Positions 30,462-40,700 of a stretch of DNA of 64,000 bases are shown in pieces. The stretch comes from Pseudomonas mohnii (GTDB lineage: Bacteria; Pseudomonadota; Gammaproteobacteria; Pseudomonadales; Pseudomonadaceae): assembly GCF_900105115.1 (NCBI RefSeq), contig NZ_FNRV01000001.1:2713501-2777500 (forward strand), in the 5' to 3' direction. The notes below the pieces were generated by a model, which ran no database searches, was not told where the DNA came from, and saw only the letters and a list, made by a program, of their open reading frames with translations. Position 1 is the stretch's first letter. Each line of letters begins with the position of its first letter. The position numbers and the translations under genes are program-made.

Positions 30462-31532
30462 ATGCCCGCTATTACTCCAGACCTGCCCACTCTCGCCCAA
30501 TCCATCAAGGACTGGGGCCGCGAGCTGGGCTTTCAGCAAGTCGGCATCAGCGGTCTCGACCTGGGCGAGCATGAGCAGCACCTGGAGCGCTGGCTCGACG
30601 CCGGCTACCACGGCGAAATGGACTACATGGGCGCCCACGGCAGCAAACGCTCGCACCCGGAAGAACTGGTGCCGGGCACATTGAGAGTCGTTTCCCTGCG
30701 CATGGACTACCTGGCGGGCGACACGCAAATGGCGCAAATGCTCGCCCAGCCGGAAAAAGCCTACGTCTCACGTTATGCCTTGGGCCGCGATTACCACAAA
30801 TTGATCCGTAAACGCGTGCAACAACTGGCGGAAAAGATTCAAGCTGAAATCGGCCCGTTCGGCTATCGCGCCTTTGTCGACAGTGCGCCTGTCCTGGAAA
30901 AAGCCATCGCCGAACAGGCCGGCCTGGGCTGGATCGGCAAGAACACGCTGGTTTTGAATCGCAAGGCCGGCAGTTATTTCTTCCTGGCCGAGCTGTTTGT
31001 CGATTTGCCGTTGCCGGTGGACCCGCCCCACGCCACCGAGCACTGTGGCCGATGCAGTGCCTGCCTCGATATTTGTCCAACCAACGCCTTCGTCGGCCCC
31101 TATGTGCTGGACGCCCGGCGCTGCATTTCCTACCTGACCATTGAACTCAAAGGCGCGATCCCCGAAGACTTGCGACCACTGATCGGCAATCGAGTGTTCG
31201 GTTGCGATGACTGCCAGATCGTCTGTCCGTGGAACCGCTTCGCCCGGCCGTCCGGTGAAAGCGACTTCAAGCCTAGGCACAATCTGGACAACGCCGAGCT
31301 GGCCAACCTGTTTATGTGGGACGAGGATAAATTCCTCAACAGCACCGAAGGCTCGCCGTTGCGCCGCACGGGTTATGAAAACTGGTTGCGTAACCTGGCG
31401 GTGGGCCTGGGCAATGCGCCTTCAACGATTCCGGTGCTGGAAGCGTTGAAGGCGCGGCGGGAATACCCGTCGGAACTGGTCAGAGAGCATGTGGAGTGGG
31501 CACTGCGTCAACACTCGGCCCGACAGGCTTAG
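30462..31532 (+). CDS. queG: Epoxyqueuosine reductase QueG
   Basis: 356 residues from the ATG at 30462 (MPAITPDLPTLAQSIKDWGR); a 24-residue upstream extension overlaps nnr and looks non-coding. Two ferredoxin-like 4Fe-4S motifs are present: CGRCSACLDICPTNAF near residue 190 and GCDDCQIVCPWN near 250. The N-terminal half binds cobalamin in this family. It reduces epoxyqueuosine to queuosine, the last step of the wobble-base modification. It is the last core gene before the first accessory insert. Confidence 0.96.
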   Translation: MPAITPDLPTLAQSIKDWGRELGFQQVGISGLDLGEHEQHLERWLDAGYHGEMDYMGAHGSKRSHPEELVPGTLRVVSLRMDYLAGDTQMAQMLAQPEKAYVSRYALGRDYHKLIRKRVQQLAEKIQAEIGPFGYRAFVDSAPVLEKAIAEQAGLGWIGKNTLVLNRKAGSYFFLAELFVDLPLPVDPPHATEHCGRCSACLDICPTNAFVGPYVLDARRCISYLTIELKGAIPEDLRPLIGNRVFGCDDCQIVCPWNRFARPSGESDFKPRHNLDNAELANLFMWDEDKFLNSTEGSPLRRTGYENWLRNLAVGLGNAPSTIPVLEALKARREYPSELVREHVEWALRQHSARQA

Positions 31533-31545
31533 CCGGAGTGCCGGG

Positions 31546-34500
31546 TCAGGTATGCCCTCCCACTTCCAGAATGGTGACTAACCGATCAGTATCATCCACC
31601 AGATACGTGACACGATCTTTCCCTCCGATCCGCACCTCCCACATGTTGACTTTGTTGGTTGCGTTGCCTTGGGCGTCTCGACCAGCCTTGGAGACGCTTT
31701 GCAGCATTTTTGGATAAGGGTTATCCATGTTTCGCGCGGCCTCGGAAGGGTCGACTCCCCCGTGATAAATGGCGTTCTTGAACTTGTCGTACTCGCCCTG
31801 TTGGGATTTGCCCAGTTGCTTGATGATCTTGTCGGGCTTGGCCAGCTTGATTTTCCAGGGGCCGTTCCCTCTGAAAGCGTCATCCATACCGGCTGTCGCG
31901 GCCCGAGCCGACCTTGAAGTTCCCTGTCCCATTCCCCTGGCCATGGCCCTCGCTGCATCCGCGGGTTTTCCACTCAACCCGGGCTTGAAGGCATTAGCCA
32001 ATTTACCCCCCCATTGCGTGGCACTTTTGCCCAAGGCGCCCAAACCGGCCCCTGCCGACAGCACACCAGTGGCTAGGCTGGCCCAGCCCAAAATCTCTCC
32101 GATGCCTGACTGCGGCGCCACTTCGTCGACAATGATGCCGGCAATCCCCAACGTTGTAGATGCCGCCGCCAGCGTCAGGCCAATAACCGCCAGTGGCGTG
32201 GCTGCGCCCATTGTCACGACACTCAGGGCAAGGCCGGCAATAGACATTGCTATCCCCAATAAGGCTTTCCAGAAATGCCCTGTCGGGTCCACCCGATTGA
32301 TGGGGTCGCCGCCGCAGTAGGCGTAGGGGTTCAATCCGCCGGCGCCGAACGGGCTCATGCTGTCCGGGCTGACAAAGCGCATAAGCACAGGGCTATAGGC
32401 ACGGTAGCCATTGCCCAGCAAGTACAAGCCTGTCGAAGGATCGAGCGCTTCGCCACTGAAACCCAGCACGCTGAACAGGCCGCCCTCTGCCAGACGATGT
32501 CCATATGGGCTGTAGGCAAAATCCTGGCGCCGCGACCCAGTGACTTCGCTCAACACACTCTGCTGCTGGTCGGCACCCAACAACCTGGTGCCGGCGCCCT
32601 GCCCTTGCCGGTTCTGCCCCAATAAAATGCCGGCATTGCGCAAGCAGGTGCTCTGGTCCCGGCCGCACACTTCGTTCAGCACGCGGCCTTCGCGGTAATA
32701 TCGCTGGGTCGGCGGGTCGACCGGCTGCGACAGTTCGACCAACCGATCCTGCGCGTCGTAGTGATAGCCGCGCACCACGTCCCCGACGGCGCTGGCCACT
32801 TGAGTCAGGCGCCCTAGCGCATCGTAAGTCAGCCTGCGGGCCTGTTCGTCCCTGATCAACTGACCGTTGGCGTCATACTCCAGCACGACCGGCGCCGGAT
32901 AATCCTTGTGGCTGTGCCGGATGCCGATCAATTGAGTAGGATCGCTGGCACTGTAATCGAAGGAAGCCAGGTTTTTACCGCCGGGAAATTCGGTTTCCAG
33001 GGAGACGATGTTGTCCATCGCATCAAACACGTAGGTTTGCTTGATGATCTCTTTGCCATATGGGTCGCGCGGTCGGTGCGTGCCACGACTGCTGTAATGG
33101 TTCAGGCGCCCCCGCGAGTCGTACGTGAAGCGCTCGTCACGTATGACGTCATCGCCGCTTTTCAATGTGCGCTGCGCCAACTTGCTGGTCGGTGTGTAAC
33201 TTGAAGTCAGGGTTTGGCTGCCTGATCCGCTGGCCTCGAAACGGCGTGAGATTTCGCGCCCCAGATCATCGTAAGCCAGTCGGGTGACCAGCGAACTTTC
33301 CCCCTTCATGTCTTGGGCGTCGACCTCAGTCAATTGGCCCAACGCGTTGTAGGCAAATGCGGCTTTGAGTGCATGTTGTTCAAACGATTTTGGACGCCCC
33401 CATTCATCGTAATCCGTCGTGTGTCGGTGACCGAGCACATCGGTGCACGTGAGGGGACGCCCCCCCAAGGAATAGCTATAGAGAGCCTTGTCCTGCTTTT
33501 CTCCCACGATGGACAGCTCACGCTTGAGTCGCCCGGAAGGGTAATACTCGAAACGGGTCTCGCGTCCTTGTTCCATACACATCGTCGGCAGGCCGAGCGT
33601 CGGATGGTAGGCATACCTGGCCACTGATCCATTGGCACTGCGTTGAATCACTTGCCCGCCCAGGTTGCGTTCGTACTGGTATTCGATCCTTTCACCGCCT
33701 GGTGCCTGCTCCCAGGCGGGCTTGCTGAAGCCCGACTCGAACCCCACCCTGGTCACTCGACCGCCGACGTTGCTCTGGATCAGCCGTCCGACCCCATCAA
33801 AGGCCTGCTGACCCAGACTACGGCCCGCGACTTTGACCTCGACGGGCATTTGTCCGGGACTATGGAGTGCATACTCGGTTTCCACAGCATGGCCATCGGG
33901 CAATACACTGCGCCGGAGTCGATTGAATACGTCGTACTGATAACGCGTTGTATTCCCCACCGGATCGGTTCGACTGACAGCCCTTCCCAGGCCATCATAT
34001 TCGTGAAGGGTCTTGCCCAGACTCCTTCCCTTCAGGTCGAACACCTCGACACTTTCGGGTTTGCCGAAACCCTGGTAGAGCGTGACGGTCTTGCCCATGC
34101 CTTCCTGCCACTGCTCTTTGCGAAGGGTCACTGGATCGAATTCCACGTGCTCTTTTCGACCGTCACCATGGAGTGTGGTTTTTACCTGCCCCCAATCATC
34201 AAAGATGAAGGCGGTTTTTATCGCCAGGGGAGCGCCCTGCAACCAGTCAGTGCCGGTTTCTTCGATGAGCTGGCCCGCCGCGTCGTATTGCGCCGAGTAA
34301 ACCAGGCGTAGCGGCCCATCGGCCTGGTGGTCGCTGTCTTGCTCCTCGATACGAATCGTACGCCCGAGACCGTCAAAAGTGACGCGCTGCTGCTGGCCGT
34401 TTACGTCAGTGCTGACAATCGTCGCCGGCGTGCTATTGCCAACCGCAGGCTGATAGATATTGCGGCGCCTGGCGGTATATGCGGTGTCAGGCGCCACGGT

Positions 34501-36294
34501 CTCCGTCACCACTCGGCCAAGAGCGTCGTACTCGAAGACAACGGTCCCTTCATCCTCGTTGCGCTCGGATGATTTCACCCCATTGAGGGCCGAATAGGCG
34601 GTGGTGACCGTTTTGCGGGTGCCATCAAATCCTATCAGCGTGGTTTGCAGCGTGCGGGTCGTGCCACCATGGCTGTACTGGAATTCAGATTGGGTCGATT
34701 GGCCATTACAGGTGATGGTTTGCTTTTCCAGCAGACCGTGAACCAGGGGATCGGTGGGGCGATCGATGTAAACCAGGTCAGTTTGAGAGCAGAGCGTCTC
34801 GCTGCCCTGTACCCGTTCAAGAAATTGCTCGTGCACGCGGACGATGTTCTGCACTGATGCGCCGTTCACCCCACGCTGTAGCTGATAACGATAACGTGTG
34901 GTGGTGGTCTCGGCCGCAGCGAATCCAGGTGCTGGAAAGACTGTTCGCTGTTTCTCGAACCGCACGAAACCCAAAGGGTCCGCCGGACAGCCATCGGCGC
35001 CCGCCGCCGGGTAGAACTCACAAACCGTGGTCACGCCACTCGGTTCGACCTGTTTGAGCAAGTTGCCAAAAGCATCGAATTCGGTACGCAGAACCTCGTC
35101 CCGCGATGTGTTCGTCTCGCGGTCGTGGTAACGCAGGGTCTGAATTCTTGGCAACCTGAACTGTGCTGGTTGCTCTGAAAAATCTCTGCGCGGATCAAGG
35201 TGATACTCAATCCGTTGCGAGGTAGCCACCTTCTTGCAATTCGCCACCTCCGAGACCTGCAGATGATATTTGTTGTAGGTACGGACAGTAGAGCGATGAA
35301 CCTTCCCATCCAGCATCAAGCGCTCGGTCGAAGTATAGGAATAGTCGTCTGAAGCCTGATAAAGATTATCTCCTTCCTCCGTCCACTTGATGCCCTCGGC
35401 GTCGAAGCCCAGAAAATTGTTGTCGGAAAACTCGTAATTGGTGGTTATCGCCGGCTGATTATGCCGAGGGAACACCGTATGCGAGTTGACATAGGGAATG
35501 GATCGCAGGGGAGCTCCGCGCGGAAACCGATGCCCCTGCTGCTGATAACCAATGAACTCGCGTGCACCCAGCGGCGAGTCGACTTGCTTCAGATAACTTC
35601 GACCTTCGATATCCTCGTACGTCAGGATCCACGCATCACCGGTCGGCAAATCAATGGATACAACCCGGTCATTGACGAGCGACAGAACAAAGCGCGCCTC
35701 ACAGGGGGTGCCGGGGTATTGAACAAGGCGAACTGCACCAGGGGTGCGCGAAACACTCAGCAAAATACGCTGATCGTCCCTCGCCTCCCTGAGTATTGGC
35801 TGATCGTTTATAGCGGTGTAATCGAGCGTGATGCTGCCGCCATTTGGCGCGACAATCCGCTTTGGAACCGCTATGTCACTCGCACCGTAGACTTCGAGTT
35901 CTTCACGCAGGCCGTTCTTATGCACAATGTCGTAGCGATTGGGTGCGGGACGACTGGCCTTGATGGTTTCCAGCTTCAGTTCATCGAAGGCCAAGCGTGT
36001 GGCCAATGTCCTGGCCTTATAACTTTCGCCACTGGACAGCGTTAGCGTCTGCGCCGCCGAGTCATAGCGGGTCAATGCCAGCGACCATCCCACCCCCAAA
36101 CCGATATCAGCGCCATTGAGCGGATTGAAATACAGGTTGATCGGCAAGGAGGGGCCATTTAACCCACCGGACTTGATTTCACCCATCGTTATGGAGCAGG
36201 TATAAATTCCCGTACGTGGGTCGACCCCCCCGGAAATAAAATCATGAAAATTAAAAGCATTCGAATAAATATTTCTTGAATTACTTGTAGTCAT
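31546..36294 (-). CDS. RHS/YD-repeat polymorphic toxin with RelE/ParE-like C-terminus
   Basis: 1582 residues. The N-terminal 300 residues form a beta-rich region starting near SGGVDPRTGIYTCSITMGEI, without signal peptide, PAAR or VgrG-like part. YD repeats fill about 550-1250 (EYDALGRVVTET, QYDVFNRLRRSVLPDG, YDANGQLIRDEQARRLTYD). The RHS core ends at YAYCGGDPINRVDPTGH (residue 1340). A hydrophobic helical stretch (1341-1420) follows, then a variable C-terminus. The last 105 residues (1478-1582, from GPWKIKLAKPDKIIKQLGKS) match the RelE/ParE pattern: an early Lys-rich helix, then WEVRIGGKDRVTYLVDD and LVTILEVGGH. This implies a ribonuclease or gyrase-type toxin released from the RHS shell (inference). 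No immunity gene follows; the stop is 14 bases from the convergent queG stop. The route of export is not evident. Confidence 0.88.
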   Translation of the reverse strand: MTTSNSRNIYSNAFNFHDFISGGVDPRTGIYTCSITMGEIKSGGLNGPSLPINLYFNPLNGADIGLGVGWSLALTRYDSAAQTLTLSSGESYKARTLATRLAFDELKLETIKASRPAPNRYDIVHKNGLREELEVYGASDIAVPKRIVAPNGGSITLDYTAINDQPILREARDDQRILLSVSRTPGAVRLVQYPGTPCEARFVLSLVNDRVVSIDLPTGDAWILTYEDIEGRSYLKQVDSPLGAREFIGYQQQGHRFPRGAPLRSIPYVNSHTVFPRHNQPAITTNYEFSDNNFLGFDAEGIKWTEEGDNLYQASDDYSYTSTERLMLDGKVHRSTVRTYNKYHLQVSEVANCKKVATSQRIEYHLDPRRDFSEQPAQFRLPRIQTLRYHDRETNTSRDEVLRTEFDAFGNLLKQVEPSGVTTVCEFYPAAGADGCPADPLGFVRFEKQRTVFPAPGFAAAETTTTRYRYQLQRGVNGASVQNIVRVHEQFLERVQGSETLCSQTDLVYIDRPTDPLVHGLLEKQTITCNGQSTQSEFQYSHGGTTRTLQTTLIGFDGTRKTVTTAYSALNGVKSSERNEDEGTVVFEYDALGRVVTETVAPDTAYTARRRNIYQPAVGNSTPATIVSTDVNGQQQRVTFDGLGRTIRIEEQDSDHQADGPLRLVYSAQYDAAGQLIEETGTDWLQGAPLAIKTAFIFDDWGQVKTTLHGDGRKEHVEFDPVTLRKEQWQEGMGKTVTLYQGFGKPESVEVFDLKGRSLGKTLHEYDGLGRAVSRTDPVGNTTRYQYDVFNRLRRSVLPDGHAVETEYALHSPGQMPVEVKVAGRSLGQQAFDGVGRLIQSNVGGRVTRVGFESGFSKPAWEQAPGGERIEYQYERNLGGQVIQRSANGSVARYAYHPTLGLPTMCMEQGRETRFEYYPSGRLKRELSIVGEKQDKALYSYSLGGRPLTCTDVLGHRHTTDYDEWGRPKSFEQHALKAAFAYNALGQLTEVDAQDMKGESSLVTRLAYDDLGREISRRFEASGSGSQTLTSSYTPTSKLAQRTLKSGDDVIRDERFTYDSRGRLNHYSSRGTHRPRDPYGKEIIKQTYVFDAMDNIVSLETEFPGGKNLASFDYSASDPTQLIGIRHSHKDYPAPVVLEYDANGQLIRDEQARRLTYDALGRLTQVASAVGDVVRGYHYDAQDRLVELSQPVDPPTQRYYREGRVLNEVCGRDQSTCLRNAGILLGQNRQGQGAGTRLLGADQQQSVLSEVTGSRRQDFAYSPYGHRLAEGGLFSVLGFSGEALDPSTGLYLLGNGYRAYSPVLMRFVSPDSMSPFGAGGLNPYAYCGGDPINRVDPTGHFWKALLGIAMSIAGLALSVVTMGAATPLAVIGLTLAAASTTLGIAGIIVDEVAPQSGIGEILGWASLATGVLSAGAGLGALGKSATQWGGKLANAFKPGLSGKPADAARAMARGMGQGTSRSARAATAGMDDAFRGNGPWKIKLAKPDKIIKQLGKSQQGEYDKFKNAIYHGGVDPSEAARNMDNPYPKMLQSVSKAGRDAQGNATNKVNMWEVRIGGKDRVTYLVDDTDRLVTILEVGGHT

Positions 36295-36318
36295 TTGACG
36301 TTCCCATCAGCATGAATC

Positions 36319-36346
36319 CCAGTCTCTTTCATAGAGACGAGACTGG
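36319..36346 (-). other. Hairpin between the 350-residue gene and the RHS gene
   Basis: CCAGTCTC (36319-36326) pairs perfectly with GAGACTGG (36339-36346), with an alternative inner GTCTC/GAGAC pairing. It lies in the 90-base gap just upstream of the RHS start. No T-run is seen, so it may be an attenuator, an mRNA-stability element or chance. Confidence 0.4.
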
Positions 36347-36384
36347 CGCCAAACTTCCGAAAAAATTCAGGCGCCAAGCGAGTA

Positions 36385-37437
36385 TCAACCCCTGCGCAGA
36401 TTAAACTTGAGATTATGCTCGTCTATTTCGATCGACAGGGCATGATCATTACCGTATTCATCAATAACGGTAAACGGAAACACCTCATTTCGAGTCTGAA
36501 AATTACCGCCAAGTCTTGACGAAAAACCATTAACCAACGAGAGCTCCCCAGAACGTTTATGCACTTCGATATCGTATTGCCCGCCGGGCAAATTGACTCG
36601 AACACTTTTCTGAGTAGCAGAAGGTAAAACACCAGTGAAATACTTGATCGCCCACGCGAGACTATTCGGGCGCACCCGACAAAACTCTATTGGGTATCTG
36701 TCATCCGGGTTGTACCTGGTACTTTCCCAAGAGAACAGTTCAACCTGTCTCGAACCAAGATAGAGCCCCAGATGGTATAAGCTAAAACTGTTAAATGCAT
36801 CACCAACCTTGAGCTGCTCCGACTCCCAGCGAAATTGTTCAACGGCATAAGTCGCCTTTTTCTCAGCATGAAGAACGACACTATTGTTTATTTTTGTGCC
36901 ACCTGGGTTAGTTGTATTGTTACTTCTGTAAACTTTCCCTTGCAGCGTCACCTCTACCGCGACTTGTGTCTGTCCGACCACAGAGGACGACACCCAAAAC
37001 ACCAGAGGTGCCTGTCGAAATGCGGAAAGACGATCGCTGACCAAGGACGACAGCCCCCATCCCGGCACCTCGTGGGAATACTTGTTCTCGACATGGCTGG
37101 AGTTCCAGCCCTGCAACGGTCTGCCGGTATAGACATCCTGCTGCAAGGGCTTGCCAGTGTGATATTCAATCAGCCTTGCCGAAACCAGGTCAGGAAAATA
37201 TGGCAGCGAAACAGCATTGCCATCTGCATCCTGGGCTTCTACAAAGACCCATACCCTCACTTGCATTCTGCCATTGGCATATAACCGTTTCGACTCAACG
37301 CCAGGCGCTTCGAATCTGACTTCAAGCCGGGTAACTTTATCGATCTGCACGGATGCCTGGGCTTGCAAAGCATTTGCAACAGAACCCACTTCGACACCAA
37401 CTTCTTTCGAATCACTCATATCCATATTCCTTGCCAT
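36385..37437 (-). CDS. Unrecognised 350-residue protein upstream of the RHS gene
   Basis: I do not recognise a family. No signal peptide or membrane segment. The sequence is rich in Ser, Val, Tyr and Asn with alternating hydrophobic residues (VSIDKVTRLEVRFEAPGVES-like strands at about 30-50, QVAVEVTLQGKVYRSNNTTN near 170), suggesting beta-sandwich domains. The middle contains FSLYHLGLYLGSRQVELFSW, and the last 60 residues look like another beta domain ending in EIDEHNLKFNLRRG. It is co-oriented with the RHS gene 90 bases downstream, so an accessory, carrier or delivery role for the RHS protein is possible, but this is only inference. The base composition is visibly more AT-rich than the flanking core genes. 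Confidence 0.7.
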   Translation of the reverse strand: MARNMDMSDSKEVGVEVGSVANALQAQASVQIDKVTRLEVRFEAPGVESKRLYANGRMQVRVWVFVEAQDADGNAVSLPYFPDLVSARLIEYHTGKPLQQDVYTGRPLQGWNSSHVENKYSHEVPGWGLSSLVSDRLSAFRQAPLVFWVSSSVVGQTQVAVEVTLQGKVYRSNNTTNPGGTKINNSVVLHAEKKATYAVEQFRWESEQLKVGDAFNSFSLYHLGLYLGSRQVELFSWESTRYNPDDRYPIEFCRVRPNSLAWAIKYFTGVLPSATQKSVRVNLPGGQYDIEVHKRSGELSLVNGFSSRLGGNFQTRNEVFPFTVIDEYGNDHALSIEIDEHNLKFNLRRG

Positions 37438-37776
37438 TTTTTAGTAGCAACCTTTTGGCTGCATTGGATGCTGCACCCAACAACTGGCAACTTCACCAAC
37501 TGCCTGACTACACGCGCTTACCAAAAACAAATAACAAGAAAGATAGATCGCGACCATTCATAAGATTAACAGACTATTTCCACTCCCCCCTATAACCACC
37601 GAGAACACTCAGCACTCGAAGAAACGGAAGAGCTGAAGACCGCACGCCCTCTAACTTAAGCACTTGGCGCGTGACCATCTCAGCTCTTCTTGACTTGATA
37701 TTTCTAAAACCAGACCGGCTACAGCCCTCAGAAAAACACGCAGCAATCGCAACAACAATCAATACATCGATTGTGT
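37438..37776. other. AT-rich intergenic gap in the toxin island, no gene supported
   Basis: 339 bases between two minus-strand genes. I see no convincing terminator, tRNA or repeat. A 62-codon frame on the minus strand (37574-37762) lacks family likeness and a good ribosome site. The gap probably carries the promoter for the 350-residue gene. Confidence 0.5.
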
Positions 37777-40700
37777 TCAGTCGTCATCCACACTACTTTC
37801 ATCACCCGTTTCCAGCCCACTTTCATCGGATTCCGTTTCGATACCCAGATCATGAAATTCGTCTACCAACTCGTCATCCACCTGAATCAGGATCTGCTTA
37901 TCAATGCTGAAATTGTTTTTATATTCGGCAACACGTTGTTGACTCGCAGCACTCAGGGGGTTATCCGTAAAGTTGTAATTCACAGGGCGGGTATCAGGCA
38001 CATCGAATAACTCATCAGGCATTTCTACAATGTCATTGAACGTCAAGTCGGCAAACGCCAATTTTTCCAACCCAAACAGTCCATCGGGCACTTCCCTCAA
38101 TCCGGTGGACTTCAAGTGGAGCCGCTCAAGCTTCTTCATGTGGACCACCTGAGGGCTGAGACCCAACGGATTATTGTCCAGGTCCAACTCTTCAAGGTTC
38201 TCCATATGAGCCAACCCTTCTGCAGTAGCCTGCGTCAAACGAAGGTTGCAATTCTCGAGCGTCAGGCAGATGAGTGATCGCATCTGAAAGGTCTCGACAG
38301 GGAAGGCTTCCAGGCGAACGCCCCTCATCGTCAGGAACTGAAGATTGGGGAAGCGTTCAAGAAAGCGGCCCGCCCTTAGACAACCACTGCTGTTGACCAG
38401 CAAAAACTCGGACACATGACTGAAATCCGCCGACAGTTCAGGCAAGTCGCCAATGACGTCCAGTTTTGAAAAGAACCGGCTAGTGTCAAAGCGGTTTTCC
38501 GGGGTCAGTTGCCGGCGCCAACAGGCCTTCACCACCTCAATGAAAGCGGCGCGGTTACGCCTTTGCGCGGCGCTCACTTCGGCAGACAGTGCAACATCCG
38601 TCAGAGGGTGACGGGCGGGCACATCGTCGGCCCAGATCTGCAGGTCATTGAGCAGTGTCAGGTGTTCATTTTCCAGGTGGGCCAGGGCTGGCAACGGATC
38701 GGCACCCAGGCGGGTCTCTCGCAAGGTCTGTAAATCTTCTTCCGCCAACGTGGGAAACAGCCTGCGCAAGCGCGGCTCAATCGCGCCGGATGCCGCGGGC
38801 AGGCTGTCACCACCGCCCAGCAAATAACCAGAACGACCAACCGCCAGCCCCATGGGAGAGCGCGTACCGGGTTCCAGAGGCGGTTGCCCGAACAACGCTC
38901 GCAATTCGGACCGCGGCAGCAATGGCCGACGCCTGATGGCCTGCTCCAACTCCCCCCCCTGCCCGACGTGAGGCAAACCAATGGCTTCGCGCTGCGCCTG
39001 GGGCAACGCATGCTGGACAGCACCGAACAGATTATCCAGGCCATGGAGCGCCTCGCCATGCTCATCAAAGGCCTCGTATCGCCCCTGTTGCCTGACCAGA
39101 ACCTTGCGTATCGGCGCATCGGGGCGGCCGATGCTGTCATGCAGAGCGCCCGCCACATCGACGTCACGCACTTCGATGCGAATGTCCGCCGACCAGCCGT
39201 CGAGCGTTTCGAGCATATGCAGGGCCAGCATGTCCGTATCCGTGCTTGATTGCGCCTCCAGGTAGAGTCCCTCATAGGCGCGGTTCAGGCGCAATTCACG
39301 CAGGTAGTACAGCGCTTCGTGAGCCATTCGCCGCGGCATGCCATGCCTGTTGTGCAGGTGCAGGCGTTCGGCGGCTCCGGACTCGGCCCACAACTCCTGC
39401 GCGATCGTGCGCGGCAACCGTGGAAAAATCCGGCGCATCTGCCGGGTGTGGCTGTCCGCACCTGACTCGAAAGCCTCCTCAAGGGCCTCGAACAACTGTT
39501 CGCGACGGGTTTGTGCCCATTGCGCCATGCGGCTGCGCAGCAGCGAGGCACGAACCGTCACTGACGGCAGCGCGTCACCTGGCGCGGTGCTTAACCCAAG
39601 GAGTCTTTTCAGGGCCCCCTCTTCCAGTGTGGTCACAACGGTTTGAATCACGTTGCCGTCAAGCAACTGCCCCTCGGACAACACCACCTCCTGCGTCTTC
39701 AGCAGCTCCAATTGCAGAGACACGTCAGCCTTGGCGTAAATGCCAGGGTCCGGGCTCGCGACGTATTCACGGAATGCCCGAACCCGCTCATCGACCTTGA
39801 AACGTCGAATCGTATCCTCCAGCAAGGCCGGTGGACGCCGCGCGTGAACGTGCAGGTGCCGCAGCATCGCTTCATCGATCCCGCTGACCGCCAATATGCG
39901 TTGCGCGGTCTCGTCGGAAAATTCTGCAACCGAGTGCCCCAGCCGCCGGAACAGTTGCGCACCCTGCCATTGCATCGGTCGCTCGACCTCGTGGGCCCAG
40001 GCGCCGGCGCCGTTGTGGGCGAGTCGCGGTCGGTAGGCGTCGGCCCGCTGCGGGTGGCGAATGGAATATGTACCGCCTTCAGCCTCGGCGCCCACTGCAT
40101 AAGTGCGCCCCTCAAGCGTCAGAAAGGTTTTGCCAGCGTGATGCTGTAGCCCCTGCTCGTCCGGTATGCCGCCGGTCGGCAGCGCGGCGGTTTGTTCGTA
40201 GGGTTGCAGGTCGGGATTCCATAAACGCATGCGACCGTCGGACAGTGCTACCGGTTTAAGCCCCTTGATAAACGCCGACGGCTTGAGGGGAAGCACCTTT
40301 CCGGCCACAGCCCCCACCACCCCGAAAGCGCCGAGTTGCGCGAGGTTCTCGGCGATGACCAGCAGATGATCAGCCGCTTCGGACACTTGCCCTTCAGCCC
40401 AATCGAGAACACCGGTAAAGGCTTCATCGAGCAATTGATAAGCGGTATACGCCAGCATCACTTCACCCAGAAACGGCACGAAGGGCATTGCCACCAGGGT
40501 TGCGACCTGCACGACGATCGAAGCCACGTTTTCCAGGCTGTCCCACAGCGCCCAGCGCGACTGGCGATCCTCATCGGCCGTGGGCACGGCGATGATGCGC
40601 GCGTCATTGAGGATTTTGTCGAGCTTGTCCTGATACAGCCATTGCCATGGATCACCCTGAACCGGGTGCGCGTGGAATCGCAACTTGGGGTTGTCAACGG

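Noticed and set aside
37574..37762. 62-codon frame in the toxin-island gap
   Set aside because: No ribosome site, no family likeness; probably promoter-region DNA.
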